NCBI GenBank assembly: GCA_028689495.1
Contig: JAQTWB010000001.1
Location: 124,001 to 188,000 of the forward strand
DNA length: 64,000 bases
Direction of reading: 5' to 3'
DNA from: a bacterium
GTDB taxonomy: Bacteria > Bdellovibrionota_C > UBA2361 > SZUA-149 > JAQTWB01
Positions within the stretch are counted from its first letter, which is position 1, and the number at the start of each line of letters is the position of its first letter. The position numbers and the translations under genes are program-made. The notes beneath the pieces are model-generated. The model searched no databases, had not been told where the DNA came from, and saw only the letters and a program-made list of their open reading frames with translations. Of this stretch, positions 54,592 to 61,885 are shown piece by piece.

Positions 54592-55152
54592 TTACTTTTT
54601 GCTGTCTTTTATCATCTGGGTAAGCTGTTGAAGTTTCGCTTCCGTGAATATGCCGTAAACTTTACCTATAATTTGTCGCTGCTTATCGAGCAATATCGCC
54701 ATGGATTGATGTTCACCCCGCTCCGTGAAGCGCTGCTCCAGCTTATCGGCATCACTAAACACAGGTATGATATTCGCTTGATCCTCGGGGCTGTACTTTT
54801 TCTTCATCCCACGGCGAATCACACTTTCCAGCAGGCCGGGGACAACGCCAGAGATTACAGGCATTTCGTATACGGGTCGTTGCGGGTCAAGTGCTCGTAG
54901 CTTTCTTGCCCATAGAGCGACGTTTTCTTTGCTTTCATGGGAGAAGCCAAGGAGGACAAATACTTCGGTGTGTGGGAAGTCCCTGGGCAGTTCCAGTGTC
55001 ATTTTGTTTAATGATGAGCTCTGAATTGTCGGGAAGGTATTGCTCAAGGCGTGGTCGGGCGATGCCGCCTGGCCCGATGAGCAACCGGAGAAAGTGAAAT
55101 TTACAAGCAGGCTGATGGCTATGAACAGGGCAATTGAATTTCTAGCTGGCAC
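54592..55152 (-). CDS. Lipoprotein with possible thioredoxin-like (Atp10-like) domain
   Basis: A 186-residue lipoprotein. A GTG start at 55152 with GGGG upstream gives a compact signal with lipobox FSGC; the track start at 55269 would add 39 residues before it. The mature part (LELPRDFPHTEVFVLLGFSHESKENVALWARKL...PVYEMPVISGVVPGL...MAILLDKQRQIIGKVYGIF) follows the pattern of ATP10-type proteins, a thioredoxin-like fold, without a CxxC. The match is by eye and moderate. Divergent from the type III PKS operon. Confidence 0.6.
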   Translation of the reverse strand: MPARNSIALFIAISLLVNFTFSGCSSGQAASPDHALSNTFPTIQSSSLNKMTLELPRDFPHTEVFVLLGFSHESKENVALWARKLRALDPQRPVYEMPVISGVVPGLLESVIRRGMKKKYSPEDQANIIPVFSDADKLEQRFTERGEHQSMAILLDKQRQIIGKVYGIFTEAKLQQLTQMIKDSKK

Positions 55153-55287
55153 TTGTAGTTTCCCCGTAGAGTCATTGATTGATTGAAAAATATTACATCC
55201 GGTTTGCCATTTACGATATTCTGGCGAATAATTCCACTGTTTTGAAGTATTCCCTGCCAATCGGCACACAGATGGAGAATATTTGGT

Positions 55288-56490
55288 ATGCAGAATTTGG
55301 ATAGCAGGGCTGTATATGATGTGGCAGTGATCGGGGCCTCTGTGGCTGGTTCTACCGTAGCCACCCTGCTTGGTCGTGCCGGGCTTGATGTTTTGCTTTG
55401 TGACAAGAAGAACTTTCCTCGAAACAAACCTTGTGGAGAGGGGATATCATCACTAGGCGTGCGCATGCTGTCCGAGCTGGGTATTACCGAAAGTAGTTTG
55501 TCGGGTCGTGAGAAGAACAATTACGGGCTCTATCGTATTTGGAGTAAAGGGAAGGCTTTTGTGCTGAGGGCGCCTTCTCTGAGAGGCGTAAACACGGCAA
55601 TGGGGGTTCGTCGTTTGTTGCTGGACGATAAACTGCTGGAGCGGGCAAAGAGTTTCCCTTCAGTCGAATTGTTGGAGGGGCAGGGACTAAAAGCGGTAGT
55701 TGATGATGGTCGATATTATGTGGTTACCCTGGATAAGCAGGAGATTAAAGCCAAATATCTGGTTGTCGCAGATGGAGCCTATTCACACACAGCGATAAAG
55801 CTTGGCATTCCTTTGCAGCATGGGAAACTCTCTCGTTTTGGATATTCCTATTATGCAAAGGGCAAGGCAAAAAAGGTAATTGATAGTGTTAGCGTTCTTC
55901 TTGAACCTGGTTTGCAGGTGTTCTGCACAATGACCGGAACGGAGGAGATGACAGTCAGTATTGTTGGTAATAAAAATGCGCTTCATCAGGTGTTTGCCGA
56001 CGAAGCCCTTTCTGTACTTCATAAAGAGATTGAACTTTGCACAGGCTTTGCGATAGAGGAATATTCGGCTCCGGCTGGTGCAGGATATGTCGATCAGATA
56101 TTACGCCCTCCTTATAGGGGGCGAACATTTCTTGTCGGTGATGCGGTTCGTCGTATGGATCCTGCTGGAGGCATGGGGATTACTCATGCGTTGGGTTGTG
56201 GGTTTCTGTGTGCCAGCGGTCTTGTTGAGGTGCTTCGTCGCGGGAGGAGTTGTGCAGAAGCCGGGCCTGAATATGAGAATCGGCAAATCCGATTTTCAGA
56301 TAGCCTGGCCAGATTGACCTATATTAATCTGCTTGGTTTGACCTGTTTCACCCGGTACCGTTTTATGCTCTCTTTATTGCGGCTCTCCTTTTTACAGCAT
56401 CTTGCAGAGCATGTAAGTCGGACAATACTTTCTCGCGCTGAGGCCGTGCTTGTTCAGGCGGGAGCGTTCTCATCGAGTTCTCGAAATTAA
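55288..56490 (+). CDS. FAD-dependent reductase/hydroxylase (geranylgeranyl reductase-like)
   Basis: A 400-residue flavoprotein. The FAD-binding motif VAVIGASVAGSTVATLLGRAGLDVLLCDK is at the N-terminus, CGEGIS and the second FAD motif FLVGDAVRRMDPAGGMGITHAL follow. Proteins of this group reduce isoprenoid double bonds or hydroxylate aromatic rings. First gene of a six-gene operon around a type III polyketide synthase, where a ring hydroxylase is a natural partner; this functional choice is inference. Confidence 0.85.
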   Translation: MQNLDSRAVYDVAVIGASVAGSTVATLLGRAGLDVLLCDKKNFPRNKPCGEGISSLGVRMLSELGITESSLSGREKNNYGLYRIWSKGKAFVLRAPSLRGVNTAMGVRRLLLDDKLLERAKSFPSVELLEGQGLKAVVDDGRYYVVTLDKQEIKAKYLVVADGAYSHTAIKLGIPLQHGKLSRFGYSYYAKGKAKKVIDSVSVLLEPGLQVFCTMTGTEEMTVSIVGNKNALHQVFADEALSVLHKEIELCTGFAIEEYSAPAGAGYVDQILRPPYRGRTFLVGDAVRRMDPAGGMGITHALGCGFLCASGLVEVLRRGRSCAEAGPEYENRQIRFSDSLARLTYINLLGLTCFTRYRFMLSLLRLSFLQHLAEHVSRTILSRAEAVLVQAGAFSSSSRN

Positions 56491-56504
56491 AGACAGAGGA
56501 AATA

Positions 56505-57122
56505 ATGAATAACCCGAATTTTCGATTTGTTGTAATCTTTTTAGTATTTGTCGCAGCTGGAATTTCATCACCGACTCTATGTGAGGCAGAGGATTCTTGG
56601 CAGTTGCCGGAGACTCTCGATGATACAAATGCTCAAGTTAGATTTACTGTTGATTCTACCTGGCACACCGTCCGAGGTGTAACGAGCGGTTTGGAGGGGA
56701 AGATCTGGATTGAGGATTCTTCAGATATTAAATCACTCAGGGCCGAAATATCTTTGCCCGTTGGCGAATTTAACACTGATGGAGAGTCTCGTGATGAAAG
56801 AATGCGAGAGGTGATGCAGGCTGAGAAGTTTTCTTTTGTGAATCTCCAGGTCAAATCAGTCAAGAAGCTTTGCCAACCTTCTTTGATATTGCCGGAGCGT
56901 CCCTGTCAGGTGTTGCTTGATAGCGAGTTGAAGATTCGCAATGTAAGTAAGACATTGGTCGTTAATGCAAAGATATTCAGAGAGAAGGATGGTTACTGGG
57001 TTCGTGGATCATTTCCCCTCTTATGGAGTGATTATGGGGTTGAAGACCCATCTATTATTATTGCCAAGCTGGATAAGACTGTGAATGTAGAGTTCGCAGT
57101 GAAGCTCAATGGAGGAGAGTGA
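56505..57122 (+). CDS. YceI-family periplasmic lipid-binding protein
   Basis: A 205-residue exported protein. Signal peptide (about 1-28, ending CEAE), then a YceI lipocalin-like barrel: VRFTVDSTWHTVRGVTSGLEGKI, SLPVGEFNTDGESRDERMREVMQAEKF and a C-terminal WVRGSFPLLWSDYGV. YceI proteins bind polyisoprenoid or long-chain lipids in the periplasm. The stop overlaps the PKS start (TGATG), so it is co-translated and may carry the product of this operon. Confidence 0.9.
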   Translation: MNNPNFRFVVIFLVFVAAGISSPTLCEAEDSWQLPETLDDTNAQVRFTVDSTWHTVRGVTSGLEGKIWIEDSSDIKSLRAEISLPVGEFNTDGESRDERMREVMQAEKFSFVNLQVKSVKKLCQPSLILPERPCQVLLDSELKIRNVSKTLVVNAKIFREKDGYWVRGSFPLLWSDYGVEDPSIIIAKLDKTVNVEFAVKLNGGE

Positions 57123-58165
57123 TGCCTAGTATTGTTTCTGCGGTAACCGGGACGCCGAAATCGGCGTATGCAAATGAAGAAATTCTCCGCTATGGCGGAC
57201 AGTGGCTGGAACAGAATAAGGCACTAAGCATGCTGTTCGAGCGTTTTCTTGGTTCTTCTCACACTAGGCAGAGATATTTTTGTATCCATCCTTCAAAGCT
57301 GCTTGAGCTGGGTAGCCTTTCAGAACGCGCGGCGTTGTTTAGCGAGTACGGGGTTCCTTTGGCGCAAGAAGTCTTGCTGGAATCGTTGGGGGCGAGTGGT
57401 ATTGGTGCTGCGGAGATTGGTTCCTATATTTTTACCTCCTGCACAATCCCGCTTATACCCTCACTTGATGCTTTGCTTGTTGAGGCATCCGGAATGTCGC
57501 GCGATGTTAAAAGACTTCCGGTCTATCAGCATGGATGTTGTGCGGGGATTGTTGGCCTGGCTACTGCATGCAATATGGCACAATTTGGTCGACCGGTTGT
57601 TCTTACATCACTTGAGCTTTGTTCTCTAGTGTTCCAGCCGGGCGACATGACAATGGGCCATCTTGTTGGTTCAGCGATTTTTGGCGATGGAACTGCCTCG
57701 GTTGTTGTTTCACCTGAAGATAGAGGATTTACTTATGTTGATAGTATGTCCTGGCTTGTGCCAGGCTCTCGTCATCTGATGGGATATGATCTTCTTGATG
57801 ATGGGCCACATTTGCGTCTGGACAAGGAGCTCCCTTACGAACTGGAGAAGGTGGCACCTGGAGTTGTCGCTGATTTTCTCGAGCGCATTGGCTGGGAGGC
57901 ATCGGAAGTTCAGCACTGGCTTATTCATCCAGGTGGTTCAAAGATTCTTAACATGCTGGAGCAGGGGCTGAATCTTTCACGTGAGCAGACGCACTATGCC
58001 TGGGATGTATTGGAAGAATGTGGAAATATGTCATCGGCGACGATCCTGTTTGTGCTATCGCGGCATCTGGAAAAGTCGGATCTTAAGCCAGGTGATAAAA
58101 CAGTAGTTCTCGGTATTGGGCCGGGGATTACTATTGAACTTGTCGCTTTTGAGAGTAGGCCTTAG
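57122..58165 (+). CDS. Type III polyketide synthase (chalcone/alkylresorcinol synthase family)
   Basis: A 347-residue homodimeric condensing enzyme that extends an acyl-CoA with malonyl-CoA units to a resorcinol or pyrone. The catalytic triad is visible: Cys in QHGCCAGIVGL (near 138), His in WLIHPGGSKI (near 268) and Asn in ECGNMSSATILFVL (near 301). The ATG at 57122 overlaps the yceI stop and has GGAGGAG upstream. The starter substrate cannot be read from the sequence, but the membrane-lipid neighbours suggest a long acyl chain. Confidence 0.9.
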   Translation: MPSIVSAVTGTPKSAYANEEILRYGGQWLEQNKALSMLFERFLGSSHTRQRYFCIHPSKLLELGSLSERAALFSEYGVPLAQEVLLESLGASGIGAAEIGSYIFTSCTIPLIPSLDALLVEASGMSRDVKRLPVYQHGCCAGIVGLATACNMAQFGRPVVLTSLELCSLVFQPGDMTMGHLVGSAIFGDGTASVVVSPEDRGFTYVDSMSWLVPGSRHLMGYDLLDDGPHLRLDKELPYELEKVAPGVVADFLERIGWEASEVQHWLIHPGGSKILNMLEQGLNLSREQTHYAWDVLEECGNMSSATILFVLSRHLEKSDLKPGDKTVVLGIGPGITIELVAFESRP

Positions 58166-58168
58166 ATA

Positions 58169-58882
58169 ATGTTTCGCCACGCTGTGCGCAATGACCTCAG
58201 CATCTACAATACTCAGGCTTCAGGCTGGTGGGATCCTGCCAGCTTGGCGTTTCGCTCGTTGCAGAGTATTACTGTTTTCCGGCTTGAACAGCTTCTCTCC
58301 TGGGTTGGTGACATTGAGGGGAAGGTAGTCGTTGATATTGGTTGTGGCGGTGGTTTGATGAGTGTGCCGCTTGCGCAGCGTGGGGCGCAGGTGACAGGAT
58401 TTGACTTAAGTGAGCCAAGTCTTGCTGAGGCCAGGCGGCACGCGCCTGCCGGAGCCGTTTTTATTGCGGCAGATGCTCGTTCCATTCCTTTCCCCGATAA
58501 TTCAGCCGATATAGTTATACTTGCCGATATTCTTGATCATATTGCTGATTACGATGTTGTGTTTGCAGAAGTTGCTCGTATCTTGCGTCCGGACGGTTAC
58601 TTGTACGTCAACACTATTAATCGCACTTGGCAGAGTTGGCTACTGGCCTATCAGATTGGGGAAATGGTGCGCCTCATCCCTCCAGGGACCCATGATTTTT
58701 CCTTGTTTATCAAGCCGTCTGAATTGCTGGAAGTCGCGGAACAAAATCATTTTACAGTTTGTGCCTGGCAGGGAGAAGCACCGAGTATTTTGCGCACTGC
58801 CATGAAGTGGGCGATTGTTTTTCGCAAGACGGCTAGCCTGGCGGTTGCCTATAGCGCTTTATTTAAACGTCGGGAGCGGTGA
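58169..58882 (+). CDS. SAM-dependent methyltransferase (UbiG-like)
   Basis: A 237-residue class I methyltransferase. The SAM motif VVVDIGCGGGLMSVPLA (near 53) and the post-motif strand VTGFDLSEPSL are canonical, and the N-terminal SIYNTQASGWWDP resembles the UbiG O-methyltransferases that act on ubiquinone ring hydroxyls. In this operon it is likely to methylate a hydroxyl of the phenolic product. The start lies 3 bases after the PKS gene. Confidence 0.85.
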   Translation: MFRHAVRNDLSIYNTQASGWWDPASLAFRSLQSITVFRLEQLLSWVGDIEGKVVVDIGCGGGLMSVPLAQRGAQVTGFDLSEPSLAEARRHAPAGAVFIAADARSIPFPDNSADIVILADILDHIADYDVVFAEVARILRPDGYLYVNTINRTWQSWLLAYQIGEMVRLIPPGTHDFSLFIKPSELLEVAEQNHFTVCAWQGEAPSILRTAMKWAIVFRKTASLAVAYSALFKRRER

Positions 58883-59637
58883 TGAAGAAAGCTCTGATAG
58901 TTGGCTATGGTTTGTTTACACATCTTTGTTTTTTGCTTGGCGTTGCTTTGATGTTTTATCAACTATATTTTGGTCTTTGCCGGACATTTGTTCACATCGA
59001 TTTTTGCTCACCTGTTCTCTGGAATACTATTCTTCTATTTCATTTTCCTTTTTTGCATTCTTTTTTCCTGACAGGACCGGGCCGTCGCTTGATGGGCAGT
59101 GAAGATCCGCTATTTCGCATTCTAATGCCTACTTCCTATGCTTTGCTTGCATCATTGCAATTGATCTTTGTTTTCGGTACCTGGCAGTCATCGGAGATTA
59201 TCTGGTGGCAGGCCAGTGGTATCGTCTCATTTATCCTTTCATCCGCTTATATTTTTTCCTGGGTTTATCTCGGTATGGCAATGAGTGATGCTGGTCTTGG
59301 TTACCAGACAGGATTTTCAGGCTGGTGGTCGGCGCTCGGGCTGAAATCCGGTTTATCTCAGATGGGCAAATTTACTATGCCGGAAAAGCGGACATTTTCT
59401 GTGACACGGCAACCTATTTATTTAAGTTTTGCCCTTATACTTTGGACTAGCCCGGTCTGGTCTCCAGACCGAGGCGCGCTGACACTTGTTTGGACCTTGT
59501 ATTGTTTGTTTGGGCCGTTACATAAAGAGCGGCGATATTTGAGATATTTTGGCGACACCTTCCGTGATTACCAAAAACGCGTACCATATTTTTTTCCTGG
59601 AATCGCTCGACGCAATAAGGATAAAAATACGGCATGA
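58882..59637 (+). CDS. Membrane methyltransferase, isoprenylcysteine-methyltransferase family
   Basis: A 251-residue polytopic protein with about five or six membrane segments. The C-terminal part has the ICMT/PEMT pattern: TRQPIYLSFALIL followed by KERRYLRYFGDTFRDYQKRVPYFFPG. Bacterial members next to type III PKS genes O-methylate alkylpyrones (the BpsB type). The ATG at 58882 overlaps the upstream stop (TGATG) and has GGAG before it. Confidence 0.8.
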   Translation: MKKALIVGYGLFTHLCFLLGVALMFYQLYFGLCRTFVHIDFCSPVLWNTILLFHFPFLHSFFLTGPGRRLMGSEDPLFRILMPTSYALLASLQLIFVFGTWQSSEIIWWQASGIVSFILSSAYIFSWVYLGMAMSDAGLGYQTGFSGWWSALGLKSGLSQMGKFTMPEKRTFSVTRQPIYLSFALILWTSPVWSPDRGALTLVWTLYCLFGPLHKERRYLRYFGDTFRDYQKRVPYFFPGIARRNKDKNTA

Positions 59638-61718
59638 TAAGAAGAGCCTTGGGCGATCCTGTAATTATTATTGTGCTGATAATAAGTTTGTCGCTTTTAG
59701 GCCTTGTCGTTTCAAGCGGACGCTACCCGACAAGCACAGGTGATGTCTCAGTGCTATTCCCATCTTTCTCCAGAACGCTGACCAGTCTTCAAAAGAGTAA
59801 TGCTCTTTTTGGAAAAACTCAGGTTGATGTAGTTGTCGTCCGTATGCGTTCTGAAGGTGAGAAGGAGCTTGATGCAGAAAAAGAGGTTGATATTTATACG
59901 CTAGAGGAAGAGCTTGCCGGCCTTGACGGCATAGTTTCCCTGATGTCGCCTTTGCAAGGACTAGCCAAGGTTCCTCCGCCTTGGCAGTTGATTTCTGAGG
60001 ATGGGCAGTGGGGCAGGTTTGTCCTTGAGGTGAGTGGTGATTTGTCAGAGGACGAGGCTGAGAAGCTCAATCACGAAATTGATCACCTGCTTGCAGAGTA
60101 TCGCTCTCTGCAGCCGTTGCGTGATGGGTCATTTTTCCTTACTCAGTCTGTGACTCGCGAGATTGAGCACGAAAGCAAAAAGATTATTCCCTATAGTATC
60201 GCCACTCTCTTTGGCGTTCTTTTACTGATGTTTCGCAATCCTGTGCTTGCCCTGATTTCCTTTGTTACACCAATGGTAGTTTTGGCTTGGTTCCACGCAA
60301 TTATTGCATTGCTTAAGTTTCCGTTAGATCCGGTGTCGCAACTATGTCCACCGTTTCTGCTGGCTGTATCAACTGCTTATAGTATTCATATTACTGCTCG
60401 CCTGGCCCAGAAAGGTGATGTGAAGGCTGTGCCGATGGGTGAGATTAACCAGGGCTTATTTTTCGCTGTCTTGACAACTGTTGTCGGTGTTCTCTCTCTG
60501 GTGTTGCTTGATGTTAAAGGGGTGACAGACTTCGCGGTCATGTCCGGGTTCGGCATATTTGTCGCTGGTGTAATCTGTTCGCAGTTGAATCCGGCTCTGG
60601 TTAATATTTTTCATGTGACTAATCAGAAGAAGAGTGTTCTTCCGATCGTATTACGAAAGGTTATTCTTAGAGGACGGGGAGCTCCGGGTGTCGTTTTTTC
60701 GTTGATTGGATTGACCATGATGATTTTCTCTGGGGTTAGTGGGGTACAGGTCCATACAGATCCACAAAGTTTTCTGCCACGCAATAGTCATGCCTATCGA
60801 CAAGTAATGGCTGCCCGTCAACATTTTGCGGGTAATCTTGTGCTTGGGGTATATTTTCAGCGCAAAGCTGGAGTTAGGACAAAGGGTTCTAAAGATGTTC
60901 TTCATCTTGAGGATATTGCGCTGATCGAAAAAGTGAAATCTGAGCTTCGCAAGCTAAAAGGAGTTGAGCACACAGTGTCAGCAGGGGATTTTATCGATCT
61001 TTATCGGGAGATGTCGCAAATTCGCCTTGATGATGCCGAGTCCGAGTCCTGGGGACCAGGAAGTATTACAAATAACGAGCGAACGGCAACACGGATAATT
61101 ATTGATACCGACCTAGAGGGGCGAAAACTCTTGGAGTTGAGAAATGCGATTAAACTGCTTTTGCAAGATGAGTTAAAGCAGAGCTCTCTTGATGCGCGGA
61201 TAGCTTCGCTGGGGTTATTGGTAGCCGAGCAGTCCAATCATATTGTGCGAGGTATTATCAATTCACTTATATCATCGTTGTTGATTGTTTTTATTTTATT
61301 GCTAGCGGGTTGGAAAAGTATACGTATTGCTTTGATTGGACTTGTGCCGAATGTTATTCCGGTAATTATCGTTTTTGGGTCGCTGGGCTGGTTGTATGGG
61401 GAAATTAATCTTGGTTCGGCGCTTGTCGCTGTCACAGCTTTGTCGATTGCCGTTGATAATACATTTCATCTGTTGATGTCGTGGAAAGCTGCTGATGTTG
61501 GAGGTCCGCAGATTGCTCGTGCTGAGCGCCGCGCATTGCGTCAGAATCTCGATTCATTTATCAATTCTTCTGTTGTTTTGATTGCGGGGTTTACTGTGAT
61601 GGCATTTTCTGCAGTTGCTCCGGTAGCGCAGTTTGGTCTTTTACTTTCGATCGCCCTGTTGGTTGGTGCAATTGCTGATATGTACGTGCTTCCTTATCTT
61701 TTGCGTCGATTCGCTTGA
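59634..61718 (+). CDS. MMPL/RND-family lipid exporter
   Basis: A 694-residue transporter with the RND layout: one N-terminal transmembrane helix, a periplasmic loop (about 30-190), a five-helix block with a proton-relay-type helix (FLLAVSTAYSIHITARLA), a second loop and a second five-helix block (VTALSIAVDNTFHLLMSWKA). MMPL members move hydrophobic lipids, hopanoids or polyketides. The start overlaps the previous stop (ATGA). Last gene of the operon, presumably exporting its product. Confidence 0.85.
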   Translation: MIRRALGDPVIIIVLIISLSLLGLVVSSGRYPTSTGDVSVLFPSFSRTLTSLQKSNALFGKTQVDVVVVRMRSEGEKELDAEKEVDIYTLEEELAGLDGIVSLMSPLQGLAKVPPPWQLISEDGQWGRFVLEVSGDLSEDEAEKLNHEIDHLLAEYRSLQPLRDGSFFLTQSVTREIEHESKKIIPYSIATLFGVLLLMFRNPVLALISFVTPMVVLAWFHAIIALLKFPLDPVSQLCPPFLLAVSTAYSIHITARLAQKGDVKAVPMGEINQGLFFAVLTTVVGVLSLVLLDVKGVTDFAVMSGFGIFVAGVICSQLNPALVNIFHVTNQKKSVLPIVLRKVILRGRGAPGVVFSLIGLTMMIFSGVSGVQVHTDPQSFLPRNSHAYRQVMAARQHFAGNLVLGVYFQRKAGVRTKGSKDVLHLEDIALIEKVKSELRKLKGVEHTVSAGDFIDLYREMSQIRLDDAESESWGPGSITNNERTATRIIIDTDLEGRKLLELRNAIKLLLQDELKQSSLDARIASLGLLVAEQSNHIVRGIINSLISSLLIVFILLLAGWKSIRIALIGLVPNVIPVIIVFGSLGWLYGEINLGSALVAVTALSIAVDNTFHLLMSWKAADVGGPQIARAERRALRQNLDSFINSSVVLIAGFTVMAFSAVAPVAQFGLLLSIALLVGAIADMYVLPYLLRRFA

Positions 61719-61885
61719 AAATACTTTTGGATATTTGTGGAGCTCTGAAATTGCACGTAACTTCACGGCTGAAATTAAAAAACTGTTCCTGAGCAACGAT
61801 TCCACTCTGGTCGGCCAGAATTCGCGCCTTACTCAGGGTAGATTAGGGCGCAGAAGGGTCATCAAAGAGTGCAATTCAGGCTATG

